DNA of 38,081 nt from assembly GCA_027486845.1 (NCBI GenBank), contig JAIXOL010000031.1:1-38081 (forward strand), read 5' to 3'. Both the position numbers and the translations under genes were made by a program. Every line of letters starts with the position of its first letter. The stretch's first letter is position 1. Under the pieces are notes generated by a model. It ran no database searches, was not told where the DNA came from, and saw nothing but the letters and a program-made list of their open reading frames with translations. Shown here piece by piece: positions 1 through 9,013 of the stretch. The stretch comes from Cytophagaceae bacterium. GTDB lineage: Bacteria > Bacteroidota > Bacteroidia > Cytophagales > Spirosomataceae.

Positions 1-3000
1 ATCGTAATCTGTGGGTCAGGTACGATTTGAATTTGATGAATATTTGACGAAATCGCTTCCGCTCCGCAAGCATCTGTTACTTTTCTCCGATAAAACGTTG
101 TTTGATTTAAAGCGGGTGGATTATAAGTAGTAAGATTTTCGCTAGTAATATTAGCGAAATTTTGATTATCTGTTGATGATTGCCATTGATAAGCATACGT
201 AGTTTTACCGCCACTAGCTACACTTACACTCGAAATCACACCTGCATTATAGCCCGAACAATTGACCGTACTTGAGGAAACCTCTAAACTTCCTCCGAGC
301 AAAACTGGTAAAACAGTTAAGTTAAAAGTTTGTGAATTTATACAATTAGTTGAACTATTTTTGACACTGATTGTAAAAGAATGATTACCGGTTTTTCCCG
401 ATGGAATGACTACACTTATTGGAGATAATGTTAATGAAGCATCAGAAATCACCACAAAACCAGACATAGTTGAGGTCAGACTGTACTTACTGGGGCTATT
501 GGAGGTTGCAGTGAATGGTAAATCAAAGTTGGTGACAGCATTACAAATACTACTAATAGAACCAAGCGTGATAGTAGGATTTTGATTTACTACAATTATC
601 TGTGTTGATGAGGAAAGACTCTTACAACCATTTACTATACAGATAGCACTGTATGTACCAGAAGCTGAAACCGTAATTGTTGTGGCACTTGTACCATTCG
701 ACCAAATAACTGTCCCGACACAATCACTCACGCTTAATTTTACATTTGCACCAGCACACACAATATTATCGTCATCATCAGTTGTTACAGTTGGAGCTGA
801 CGGAATTGGATTTACATTAATTGTTGTGAGCGTTCTGACAGTTTGGCAGGTTAGGTTTGCTGTAATCTGATGCTCACGAGCAACATAATATGATGTAGTT
901 GAAGTGAGGTTTGGTGTAGAAAAACTTGTACCTGATGCCATTTGAATCAAATTTGTTGCATCTGAATACCATCTATAGGTTCCAATATTGGGACTATTAA
1001 CACTTATCGTTTTTGAACCACTTCCACAGATATCACTAGTTGGGCTTATAGAAACATTAGGAACATCACTCCAGCCTTGTTTAGTTACGTTCACATTCGC
1101 AGTAGCTGTACAATAACCAGAAGTCAAAGTTACACTGTAAGTATCCGAATTTCGCACTTGAACTGTACTACTTACTTCATAAGTCTGATTCGTGGCTGAA
1201 AAAATATTTCCAGCTAAGTTTTGCCATTGATAAGTATATGAACCATTTCCACCGGTAGGTTTTGCAGACAAAGTAGTCGATTTATTCAACATACCCGTTA
1301 TACAAAAAGCATTTATCCCAGTTATTATTACAGAAACGCTTGGCGTAATTTCGACATCAATTTTTGCTCGCAAACTTTCACAATTATTGGCATCTTTTTG
1401 ACTCACATAATAGCTTGTTGTGCCGACCGAGGTCGTAATCGGAGTTTGTGCAGTTCCGCTTGATGTTCCCCCGATTGCATTTGTTCCATACCAAAGTAAA
1501 GTATTTGTACCCGATGCGGTAGCAGAAAGTGATGTTGCTATGGCGTTTTGGCAATATCCCACAGGAGTTGTTACAGTCGGAGCAATTGGTAAATCGTAAA
1601 TAGTTACCAAAATCGTGGTTTTTGCACTTTCACAATTGGTGGGTAAAGGACTCTTCTGACTGACTTTAAATATCTGCGTTCCGGCAATTGTTGTATTTGG
1701 AGTTGGAGCCGAACCCAAAATATTATCATTTTCATCGTACCATATTAAACTATTAGAGCCTGATGCAACCGCAGATAGCATATTTGCGGCACTATTTTTA
1801 CAATAAGTAATCGTTGTTTTGGCACTTGGTGGAACAGGTATAGCATTGACAATAACGTCAATCGCTGCTTTGGCACTTTCACAATTATCTGTACTTAGCT
1901 GACTGACATAATAAGTTGTAGTACCGACTATATTCGAACTCGGAATCGGTGCAGACAAACTCAATGTGCCAACCGAACTTGTTCCATACCATAATAAAGA
2001 ATTTGTACCGCTTGCAGTAGCTGTAAGTGCACTCGTTGGAACATTTTGACAAAAATTAACAGGGGTTGTAATAATAGGTGCACTCGGTGTAGAATTAATC
2101 TTTACAGTAAAGCTTTGATTTGAAGAAACGCAAGTTGTTGTCGAATTTTTTACTGAAATAGCAAACTGATAAATATCAGGCGATGCATTTGCAGGAATGA
2201 CCATATTTATTGGCGAACTTCCAAAAGAAGCATTTGAGATCGCTGAAAAACCACTTAAAGTAGGGCTTCCTGTTGAGATACTGTATTGATTAGGAGAATT
2301 GGTTATTGAACTAAACGGTAAACTAAAGGTAGTTACACTATTACAAATATCAGCAACGTTAGTTAAAGCAATCGTTGGTAGCGGATTTACTATAACTACT
2401 ACTGCTGTACGAGTGCTTTCACAAGTAGTTGAACTATTATAAACACTTAAATAATAAGTATATGACCCAATTGCCAGCGATTCTGTTTTATAAATGGCAT
2501 TAGTTCCCAAAACCGTCGAAGAAACATTACTATCATACCATCTAAAACTTTCGTTTGCTCCTAAAGTCGAAGTTGCCGAAAGTATGACAGTTCCTACATC
2601 ACAACGTGAAGCATTATTTGCTGTCGGGGCTGTTGGAGCTGCAATCACAGTAAGTTTACCGGTAATAGCTGCAGTTACAGATTGAGTTTGGGTACAAGTT
2701 CCACTACCAGTATTTGACACTGTTGCAAAAGTGGCCTTTACACGATAAAAAGTATTATTATCAGTTAAAGGAATATTTGCTAAAGATAAGGTAGTAGTTC
2801 CTGAACCTATTATATTAGGAGAACTATCCACCAAATCAACATAAGATGCAGCTGCGGTTTCACTTGTTCCTTTTTGCCATTTTATAGCAGTTGATGTACC
2901 TATCAAAGTTGTTGTAAAACTTGTCGTCCCTCGTTCACAAATAGTAGGTGAATCTGCAATATTTCTGATAGAACTAACTGATAAAGTTGCAACATTTGTT

Positions 3001-4097
3001 GTGTTTATACAAGAATTTGCATCTGTTACAACACACTGATATTGTGCTAAATGTGGATTTTCATTATTGCCGATATTCCTAATTTTTAATTGAGATGTAG
3101 TAATCGTATTCGTAATAACAGAATTTGTGGTAGCAGCTACGGTCAGATAAGAAGCATCAGTAGGCTTTTTTCGTTGCCAAATAAATGTATTTCCTGCTGA
3201 AACTGTAATATTGAAATCAATAACATTACCATCACAATCTGACTGCGAAATCGGTTGCAGACTTATCGTTGGTCTTTGAGGTGCAACTGTCACTGTTTGC
3301 GTTGCCAAAGTATTAATACCTCCACAATTTGTAAATAAACAACGATATATTTCTGTTGTAGTTACATTCGTAAGATTTAAAGTCGTAGGTGCACCACTGA
3401 CCAATGAGCCATTACTCACATTCGTCCAAGAAGCACCATTTTGTTTTTGCCATATAAAAGCATCATTTCCCGTTGCAGAAGCCGTTAGTGTTGTATTACT
3501 ACCAAAGCAAACTGTCGAAGATGATGGATTAGTTGTGATTGTAATTGGATTACTAATCGTAAAAGTGGCCGAATAATTATTATTTAAATTATTATCAAAA
3601 AAGAGTCCAACCGTACAAAACTGTGTTGAACCTACAAAATATGCTTCAATTTTATAATGACCATTAGCAAGTCCTGAAAGCAGATTAACACCTGCGTTTG
3701 TTTTCGCCCAACTTTGACAAGAATTACCAGAAAAACATGTCCCAAAATCTTGACTTAAAGGCAAATCTATTTCTGAAAATTCTGGAAAGGTCGTACTTCC
3801 TAGTAAATAAATTCGATAAGCAAGTTTAGAACTAGATACATCGCACCCACCTCCTTTGCTAATTTCGGCTTCTCCTCCACTCAAAATAAGAGTTCCAGTG
3901 CATGAATAGATTCCTAAATTATTACCATTAAAATCTGAATTTCCAGTAGCAGCACCTGCATCATAATAGGTGTTTCCACTTCCAGTATTAAGGATAATAG
4001 ATGATTTATAAAAACTGGCATTTTGTCCAAACACTGAAATTGATGTTAGACATAAATAAGCAAGCAACAATAGAAAGTTAAAGTATTTGTTCAGCAT
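1..4097 (-). CDS. Giant secreted protein with CHU_C-type Ig-like repeats (C-terminus cut by window edge)
   Basis: The frame is open from an ATG at 4097 down to base 1 with no stop, so 1365 residues are visible and the C-terminus lies outside. The N-terminus is a signal peptide (MLNKYFNFLLLLAYLCL, then SVFGQ). About 160 residues of a Gly/Cys-rich beta domain follow, then many Ig-like modules of about 80-95 residues. These carry WQ or WY strand motifs and end in phrases such as TTSYYVSQ, NCES and FYRRKVTDACG. This pattern is typical of Bacteroidota CHU_C/SprB-like surface proteins. Such proteins are commonly exported by the type IX system and serve in adhesion or gliding, but the C-terminal sorting domain that would show this is not in the window. 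No enzymatic domain is visible. No clear TAnnTTTG promoter was found upstream. The family call is strong; the exact role is unknown. Confidence 0.85.
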   Translation of the reverse strand, partial: MLNKYFNFLLLLAYLCLTSISVFGQNASFYKSSIILNTGSGNTYYDAGAATGNSDFNGNNLGIYSCTGTLILSGGEAEISKGGGCDVSSSKLAYRIYLLGSTTFPEFSEIDLPLSQDFGTCFSGNSCQSWAKTNAGVNLLSGLANGHYKIEAYFVGSTQFCTVGLFFDNNLNNNYSATFTISNPITITTNPSSSTVCFGSNTTLTASATGNDAFIWQKQNGASWTNVSNGSLVSGAPTTLNLTNVTTTEIYRCLFTNCGGINTLATQTVTVAPQRPTISLQPISQSDCDGNVIDFNITVSAGNTFIWQRKKPTDASYLTVAATTNSVITNTITTSQLKIRNIGNNENPHLAQYQCVVTDANSCINTTNVATLSVSSIRNIADSPTICERGTTSFTTTLIGTSTAIKWQKGTSETAAASYVDLVDSSPNIIGSGTTTLSLANIPLTDNNTFYRVKATFATVSNTGSGTCTQTQSVTAAITGKLTVIAAPTAPTANNASRCDVGTVILSATSTLGANESFRWYDSNVSSTVLGTNAIYKTESLAIGSYTYYLSVYNSSTTCESTRTAVVVIVNPLPTIALTNVADICNSVTTFSLPFSSITNSPNQYSISTGSPTLSGFSAISNASFGSSPINMVIPANASPDIYQFAISVKNSTTTCVSSNQSFTVKINSTPSAPIITTPVNFCQNVPTSALTATASGTNSLLWYGTSSVGTLSLSAPIPSSNIVGTTTYYVSQLSTDNCESAKAAIDVIVNAIPVPPSAKTTITYCKNSAANMLSAVASGSNSLIWYDENDNILGSAPTPNTTIAGTQIFKVSQKSPLPTNCESAKTTILVTIYDLPIAPTVTTPVGYCQNAIATSLSATASGTNTLLWYGTNAIGGTSSGTAQTPITTSVGTTSYYVSQKDANNCESLRAKIDVEITPSVSVIITGINAFCITGMLNKSTTLSAKPTGGNGSYTYQWQNLAGNIFSATNQTYEVSSTVQVRNSDTYSVTLTSGYCTATANVNVTKQGWSDVPNVSISPTSDICGSGSKTISVNSPNIGTYRWYSDATNLIQMASGTSFSTPNLTSTTSYYVAREHQITANLTCQTVRTLTTINVNPIPSAPTVTTDDDDNIVCAGANVKLSVSDCVGTVIWSNGTSATTITVSASGTYSAICIVNGCKSLSSSTQIIVVNQNPTITLGSISSICNAVTNFDLPFTATSNSPSKYSLTSTMSGFVVISDASLTLSPISVVIPSGKTGNHSFTISVKNSSTNCINSQTFNLTVLPVLLGGSLEVSSSTVNCSGYNAGVISSVSVASGGKTTYAYQWQSSTDNQNFANITSENLTTYNPPALNQTTFYRRKVTDACGAEAISSNIHQIQIVPDPQIT
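1340..2090 (-). repeat. Three tandem Ig-like coding repeats of about 250 bp
   Basis: Within the adhesin gene, three consecutive modules of about 83 residues are clearly related. Each has an APT-type start, a CQN or CKN motif, an LLWY or LIWY strand, then YYVSQ or FKVSQ, and ends in NCES followed by a short beta strand. The VSQ-encoding positions fall near 1400, 1655 and 1903, so the period is about 250 bp. A more diverged relative (CESTRTAVV) lies near 2400-2690. The rest of the gene has Ig-like modules of other subtypes. Confidence 0.75.
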
Positions 4098-4754
4098 AAA
4101 TTTATCGATGTGTTCTGTCAAAAATCGAATTATTTACTAATTCCAAAATAATTTTTAAATACTTCAAAAAGCAATAAACTCTACTCGCAAACCAGAGTTT
4201 ATCAGAGTTTTTTGAGCCACATCCTATTTGGCATTTACACCATTTTCCAACAAATTCGATTCTGAGATTGTGTTTGGAGGCTCAAATATTATAATGCTGC
4301 ATTTTCTTGATTAAATCAAAATATGAAAATCCAACTTTTTTTAGACGTTAAAACTCTTTGAAGGTAACGAAAAAAAATCCGAATTTTAGAATCTGTAGTA
4401 AAAGTCAGAATTGAAGATTTTTGAAGAATATTAATCTAAATTGTAACCGTTAGATAAGGCTTAATATTTCTTGTAAAATGACATGAAAAACTGAGACAAA
4501 AACAAACAGCAAAACTTATTGTTAATTTACTAACAATCAAGGCTTTATCACTGCGGCGAATCGTCACGAGCTAGGTTTTCGTATTTCAATACTTATCATT
4601 CTCAAGGTTGATAGTATAAATTACCACAAGCTTGACAGCATTTCCAATAAAATGGAGTTGATAAATCAGACCTCGTCATTGCTTTCTTTTTTTGGTAAAA
4701 ATTTTTAATCTCAAAATATGTCTAAATTCGACACAAACAATAAAATAACAAAAA
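4098..4754. other. Gene-poor spacer; only weak hairpins seen
   Basis: I see no convincing reading frame or RNA gene here. Two inverted repeats are visible. One has perfect 9-bp arms at 4174-4182 and 4194-4202, followed by a T-rich stretch on the plus strand. The other is an 8-bp pair, 4211-4218 and 4279-4286. Both lie upstream of the adhesin start, so they could fold in its leader, but they are short enough to arise by chance. Confidence 0.4.
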
Positions 4755-4776
4755 AGCCGTCTCAAACGAAACGGCT
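4755..4776 (-). terminator. Intrinsic terminator after the 57-residue small protein gene
   Basis: The stem AGCCGT/ACGGCT has a 10-base loop. Read on the minus strand it is followed by a run of six T. It starts 39 bases after the stop of the small minus-strand gene at 4816-4989, as expected for its terminator. Confidence 0.65.
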
Positions 4777-4815
4777 CTTTGCGTATAACCCTAACCACTA
4801 TTATGAAAAACAATT

Positions 4816-4989
4816 CTACTTAATATATTTACGCTGACCGAAGTTTCGACCAATACTCAAAAACCCTTTTATTTCTAAAAAATGAAATAGTTCATATATC
4901 CCCAAAACTAGCAAAATTACCAACAACAATAATTGTAGTGGATAAATCAAGATTAAATGACCAAGACTTGTATTAATTTCTAAAAACAT
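4816..4989 (-). CDS. Small hydrophobic membrane protein, 57 residues, unknown function
   Basis: A short minus-strand frame runs from ATG at 4989 to TAG at 4816-4818. Residues 10-33 (HLILIYPLQLLLLVILLVLG) form one strong membrane segment. An amphipathic stretch and a basic tail (GRNFGQRKYIK) follow, which suggests the N-terminus faces out and the tail faces the cytoplasm. I do not recognise the family. Support for a real gene is its coding-like composition, an intrinsic terminator 39 bases downstream, and a 13-bp inverted repeat just upstream. It is divergent from the SRPBCC gene at 5162. The alternative is a chance frame in an AT-rich spacer. Confidence 0.55.
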   Translation of the reverse strand: MFLEINTSLGHLILIYPLQLLLLVILLVLGIYELFHFLEIKGFLSIGRNFGQRKYIK

Positions 4990-5011
4990 ATCACTTCTTT
5001 TTGGGGTTAAA

Positions 5012-5051
5012 TAAACATAATAAATGTCTGAAAGTATTTTTATTATGTTTA
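5012..5051. promoter_or_regulatory. 13-bp inverted repeat between divergent genes
   Basis: The arms TAAACATAATAAA (5012-5024) and its exact reverse complement (5039-5051) are separated by 14 bases. The element lies 23 bases upstream of the small membrane protein start and 110 bases upstream of the SRPBCC start. It could be an operator for either gene or an AT-rich leader hairpin. No -7 element is evident nearby. Confidence 0.45.
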
Positions 5052-5161
5052 GCTTAAAAAAACCTGATTTTAAAACGTATTTCTACTTACGTACCTACCA
5101 CTCAGATTGTTTTTCTTTCTTAAAAAACTATTTTATTTCAAGCTCAAAAAAGTAATAAACA

Positions 5162-5617
5162 ATGAAAATAAATATCGAAACCGCTGTAAATCAATCGGTT
5201 AATGAAGTTTGGAATCAATTTGATGACAAATTACTCCTAAAACTATCTCCACCATTTCCTCCTGTGAAACTTATTTCCTTTGGACAGAAAGTTGGTGAAA
5301 AAGTAACATTTGAACTAAACTTTTTTATTTTGCGGCAGCTTTGGGTCAGTAAAATCACTGATTCTTTTTTATCGATAGAAGAATCCTACTTTGTTGATGA
5401 AGGTGTAACACTTCCTTTTTTTCTAAAATATTGGAAGCATAAACACCGAATTGTCCGAGACAATACCTCGCCGAACGGCTCAGGTAGTATAATTATCGAT
5501 GAAATTGAGTTTCGAACGCCCACTATTTTGACAGATTACATTTTTTATCCTATCTTGTATCTTCAATTCCTTTATCGCAAACCAATTTATCGAAAATTTT
5601 TCGCCTCCCGCCCCTAA
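5162..5617 (+). CDS. SRPBCC (START-like) ligand-binding family protein
   Basis: This 151-residue soluble protein has the pattern of the SRPBCC/polyketide-cyclase-like fold. It opens with a first strand and NQSVNEVWNQF helix, has a central antiparallel sheet (KVTFELNFFILRQLWVSKI), and ends in a long C-terminal helix (LTDYIFYPILYLQFLYRKPIYRKFF). There are no catalytic residues to point to; members bind hydrophobic ligands or act as cyclases. The last residues (SRP) and the stop TAA are encoded by the left arm of a dispersed palindrome (5604-5657), so the original C-terminus may have been changed by that insertion. It lies 50 bases upstream of the symporter gene on the same strand. Confidence 0.7.
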   Translation: MKINIETAVNQSVNEVWNQFDDKLLLKLSPPFPPVKLISFGQKVGEKVTFELNFFILRQLWVSKITDSFLSIEESYFVDEGVTLPFFLKYWKHKHRIVRDNTSPNGSGSIIIDEIEFRTPTILTDYIFYPILYLQFLYRKPIYRKFFASRP

Positions 5618-5657
5618 AGGGAGGTTAAAAAAGCTCTCCTTTAGGGGCGGAGGGTGG
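5604..5657. repeat. GC-rich palindromic intergenic repeat
   Basis: The core CGCCCCTAAAGG (5609-5620) is exactly complementary to CCTTTAGGGGCG (5638-5649). The pairing extends outward imperfectly and the loop is T/A-rich. The element is far more GC-rich than its surroundings and looks like a small mobile palindrome. It supplies the stop codon of the gene at 5162 and could act as an attenuating hairpin before the symporter. Confidence 0.65.
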
Positions 5658-5667
5658 ATATTACACT

Positions 5668-6954
5668 ATGAAACTAAACATTACTTGGAAAATCTTCATC
5701 GGCATGACGCTCGGTATCATTGTCGGTTATTTCATTCACAATCACTTCGATTTAGGGCAATTTAGTATTAAAGATGCCGCCTTACTTACTCCCGAACAAG
5801 TTAAAGCCAATGATGGTGTAAAAGATTGGAGCTCGTATCTGCAATTGCTCTCAAAAATTTTTTTACGCCTAATTCAGATGATTTTGGGGCCTTTGGTATT
5901 TTCTATTCTTTCGGTAGGAATTGCCAAACTCGGAGATTTTAAAGTAGTTGGTCGTATCGGACTAAAAACATTGGGTTATTTTTATTTCGCCACAATTCTT
6001 TCATTAATTACTGGTATGATTGCCGTAAATCTTATGAAACCTGGCAAAGTAATGACGCTCGATTTACCAAGTACAGGGACAGACACAGGAGTTGAAGCAA
6101 AAAAAATGACGCTTGAAAACTTTATTACACACGTTTTTCCAAAAAGTATTTTTGAAGCACTTTCTACAAATGAAGTTTTACAAATCGTAGTATTTTCACT
6201 GTTTTTTGGTGTAGCATTGGCTGCCATCGGCGAAAAAGGAAAAAGCGTAACCAAAGCTCTTGATGCAATTTCAGAAGTGATGTTTAAAATTGTCGGCTAC
6301 GTAATGACATTTGCTCCTTATGCCGTTTTTGGTTCGGTTGCAGCCGTAATAGCATCTAAAGGTTTAGGAGTGCTAGGTGGTTATTTATATTTAATCGTTT
6401 GCTTTTTCGCAACACTGGCTTTTTTCATTGTTGTTATATTGTGGGTAATATGTCTAACACAAAAAATCGATTATTGGAAATTGTTGAAGTATGTGAAAGA
6501 TGCTCTTTTCTTATCTTTCAGCACGGCAAGTTCGGAAGCATCAATGCCATTACAGATTGAACAACTTAAAAAGTTTGGTATTTCAGAACGTATCATTAGT
6601 TTTGTTTTGCCTTTAGGATATTCTTTCAACCTTGATGGCTCAATGATGTACATGACCTTTGCAACGGGCTTTATTGCACAAATCTATGGAATTGAATTAA
6701 CGCTTGGTCAGCAAGTTACGATGTTGCTTACACTCCTACTTACAAGTAAAGGTATCGCAGGTGTGCCTCGTGCGTCATTGGTAGTAATTGCAGGAACACT
6801 CACCATGTTTGGACTTCCACAAGAAGGCATCAGTTTGGTTTTAGCAGTTGACTGGTTGTTGGATATGGGTCGCTCGGCCACTTCGGTAGCAGGAAATGCA
6901 GTTGCGACAGCAGTTGTGGCTAAGTGGGAAGGAGAATTGAATGAGACGGCGTAG
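5668..6954 (+). CDS. Dicarboxylate/amino acid:cation symporter (DAACS, GltP/DctA family)
   Basis: This 428-residue multi-pass inner-membrane carrier takes up dicarboxylates or acidic amino acids. Family landmarks are all present: the HP1 serine motif STASSEASMP (285-294), NLDGS in TM7 (321-325), SKGIAGVPRAS in HP2 (360-370), and VDWLLDMGRSATSVAGN in TM8 (394-410). By alignment from memory with GltPh, the substrate-site Asp (D399) and Arg (R402) are kept. The residues matching GltPh N401 and D405, which help form sodium site 1, are Ser406 and Asn410. A loop of about 25 residues between TM1 and TM2 is longer than usual. A strong terminator follows. The family is certain; substrate and coupling ion are not. 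Confidence 0.9.
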   Translation: MKLNITWKIFIGMTLGIIVGYFIHNHFDLGQFSIKDAALLTPEQVKANDGVKDWSSYLQLLSKIFLRLIQMILGPLVFSILSVGIAKLGDFKVVGRIGLKTLGYFYFATILSLITGMIAVNLMKPGKVMTLDLPSTGTDTGVEAKKMTLENFITHVFPKSIFEALSTNEVLQIVVFSLFFGVALAAIGEKGKSVTKALDAISEVMFKIVGYVMTFAPYAVFGSVAAVIASKGLGVLGGYLYLIVCFFATLAFFIVVILWVICLTQKIDYWKLLKYVKDALFLSFSTASSEASMPLQIEQLKKFGISERIISFVLPLGYSFNLDGSMMYMTFATGFIAQIYGIELTLGQQVTMLLTLLLTSKGIAGVPRASLVVIAGTLTMFGLPQEGISLVLAVDWLLDMGRSATSVAGNAVATAVVAKWEGELNETA

Positions 6955-6983
6955 AAATAATAGATAATTGAAGTTAAAATAAT

Positions 6984-7024
6984 AAATTTGAGCTACTATT
7001 TCCTTAAAATAGTAGCTCAAATTT
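6984..7024 (+). terminator. Intrinsic terminator after the symporter gene
   Basis: A perfect 18-bp stem (6984-7001 with 7007-7024) has a 5-base loop and is flanked by A and T runs on either side, so it can work in both directions. It begins 30 bases after the symporter stop. Confidence 0.75.
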
Positions 7025-7071
7025 TTAAAAAATCAATTTAAAAAAACAGTAATCAACCCTTCTACGAAATC

Positions 7072-8955
7072 ATGAAAAACTTTTTTCTTTTACTGATAAT
7101 ATTTGCATTATCAATAACTACAAAAGCACAAACGTTATCTGTTGCACAACAAGATTCTGCTTTTGTAAGAGAAAACTATGTAAAAACCCAAGTGCAAATC
7201 ACAATGCGAGATGGTGTAAAACTATTTACTAATATCTATACGCCAAAAGATGCATCCCCAAGCAATACTTACCCAATTGTAATGCAGCGTACTTGTTACA
7301 ATATTGCTCCATACGGAAAAGACGAATTCCCTAAAAAGTTATATTCTCGCTATATGATGCGAGAAAAATTCATTTTTGTTAACCAAGATGTACGTGGTCG
7401 ATGGATGTCAGAAGGAGTTTGGACAAATATGACGCCTCACATTGTCAATAAAACCAAACCTACTGAAATTGATGAAGCTTCTGATACTTATGATACTATT
7501 GATTGGTTGTTGAAAAATATTCCCAATAATAATGGTCGAGTTGGCCAATATGGCATTTCTTACCCAGGATTTTATGCTATTTCAGGAGCCCTATGTGGGC
7601 ATCCAGCACTAAAAGCAGTTTCACCACAAGCACCAATCTCTGATTTTTTCTTCGATGATTTTCATCATAATGGAGCTTTTACGCTAGGTTATGGCTTGAC
7701 ATTTCCTGTTTTTGGAGTTCAACATCCTCAACCAACACCTACATCGTGGTACGATGATAAATTTCCAAAACTAAAAACAGTAGATGGCTTTGATTGGTAC
7801 AAAACAATGACTCCATTAAAGAATTTCAACAAGGTCTATGGCGATAATTTCTTTTGGAATGAACTTATTGAACATCCAAATTATGATGAGTTTTGGCAAA
7901 AAAGAAGCCTCCTTCCACATCTAAAAAATGTTAAAAATCTTCCTGCAATAATGGTTGTTGGTGGTTGGTTCGATGCTGAAGATTTGCCTGGCCCCTTGAA
8001 TATTTATAAAAATTTAGAGAAGTATAATACTAATACCTATAATACGCTGGTAATGGGGCCATTTGGGCATGGAGATTGGGCTAGTGAAAGAGGGCATCAT
8101 TTTCATTCAAATGTTTACTTTGGAGATAGTGTTTCTACTTATTTTCAAAAAAATATGGAATTGAAATTCTTCAAACATTTTTTGAAACAATCAGGCGATG
8201 GAAAAACTGGTTTACCTGAAGCATATTTGTTTGATACTGGTAAAAAAGAATGGTACGAATTTACAGAATTTCCTGTAAAAAACTCTCAAAAAGTCAATTT
8301 TTACTTAAATTCAAATGGGAAATTATCAAAAGAAATGACTGGCAAAGGATTCGGAGAATATATTTCTGACCCTTCCAAACCAGTACCATACACCGAAGAC
8401 CCAAAGCAAATTACAGGCTTTAGTCCACGAAACTATATGAGTGAAGACCAACGTTTTGCGGGTCGTAGAACCGATGTAATGACCTATGAAACAGAAGTTT
8501 TGACAGAAGATATTACACTCGGTGGCGAAATTATGGCAAACCTCAAAATTTCAACAACCGGAACAGATGCGGACTTTTTTGTTAAATTAATTGATGTTTA
8601 TCCTGGTGACGAACCTAATTCGCCATACACACCTAAACACATTACGCTGGGTGGCTACCAACAAATGGTACGAAGCGAAATTATGCGTTCTCGTTTCCGT
8701 AATTCATTTTCAAAACCTGAACCTTTAGTGGCAAACAAAAAAACAGATATTAATTTCCGCCTGCAAGATGTTTTACACACATTCAAAAAAGGTCATAAAA
8801 TTATGATTCAAGTACAATCAACTGCCTTTCCATTGTTTGATATTAATCCACAAAAATATGTGTCAAATATCTACAAAGCCGAGGATAAGGATTTTCAGAA
8901 AGCAACGCATCGAATCTATTCTGATAGTAAAATTTCGGTAGAAATTTTAAAATAG
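7072..8955 (+). CDS. Secreted CocE/NonD family serine hydrolase (X-Pro dipeptidyl-peptidase/cocaine esterase-like)
   Basis: The 627-residue precursor has a signal peptide (MKNFFLLLIIFALSITTKAQ). An alpha/beta-hydrolase core has the nucleophile Ser163 in GQYGISYPG, acid Asp301 in GGWFDAEDL, and His333 in MGPFGHGDWA. The C-terminal 230 residues match the jelly-roll domain of this family (PepX_C). Enzymes of this type cleave X-Pro peptides, acyl amides or esters in the periplasm or outside; the substrate cannot be read from sequence. In Bacteroidota they are often annotated as glutaryl-7-ACA-acylase-like. The length is normal and the start is set by the signal peptide. It is a single gene between two terminators. 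Confidence 0.9.
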   Translation: MKNFFLLLIIFALSITTKAQTLSVAQQDSAFVRENYVKTQVQITMRDGVKLFTNIYTPKDASPSNTYPIVMQRTCYNIAPYGKDEFPKKLYSRYMMREKFIFVNQDVRGRWMSEGVWTNMTPHIVNKTKPTEIDEASDTYDTIDWLLKNIPNNNGRVGQYGISYPGFYAISGALCGHPALKAVSPQAPISDFFFDDFHHNGAFTLGYGLTFPVFGVQHPQPTPTSWYDDKFPKLKTVDGFDWYKTMTPLKNFNKVYGDNFFWNELIEHPNYDEFWQKRSLLPHLKNVKNLPAIMVVGGWFDAEDLPGPLNIYKNLEKYNTNTYNTLVMGPFGHGDWASERGHHFHSNVYFGDSVSTYFQKNMELKFFKHFLKQSGDGKTGLPEAYLFDTGKKEWYEFTEFPVKNSQKVNFYLNSNGKLSKEMTGKGFGEYISDPSKPVPYTEDPKQITGFSPRNYMSEDQRFAGRRTDVMTYETEVLTEDITLGGEIMANLKISTTGTDADFFVKLIDVYPGDEPNSPYTPKHITLGGYQQMVRSEIMRSRFRNSFSKPEPLVANKKTDINFRLQDVLHTFKKGHKIMIQVQSTAFPLFDINPQKYVSNIYKAEDKDFQKATHRIYSDSKISVEILK

Positions 8956-8960
8956 ACATA

Positions 8961-8997
8961 AAAAAGGCCTCATAATCGACGATTATGAGGCCTTTTT
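8961..8997. terminator. Bidirectional intrinsic terminator between convergent genes
   Basis: A perfect 17-bp stem (8961-8977 with 8981-8997, core AGGCCTCATAATC) has a 3-base loop, with A and T runs at its ends. It serves both the CocE-type gene (+) and sufD (-). Confidence 0.85.
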
Positions 8998-9013
8998 CGT
9001 GTATTTTATATTA

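Noticed and set aside
4174-4286. Short hairpins upstream of the adhesin gene as a riboswitch
   Set aside because: Only 8-9 bp stems in AT-rich DNA with no match to a known riboswitch layout.
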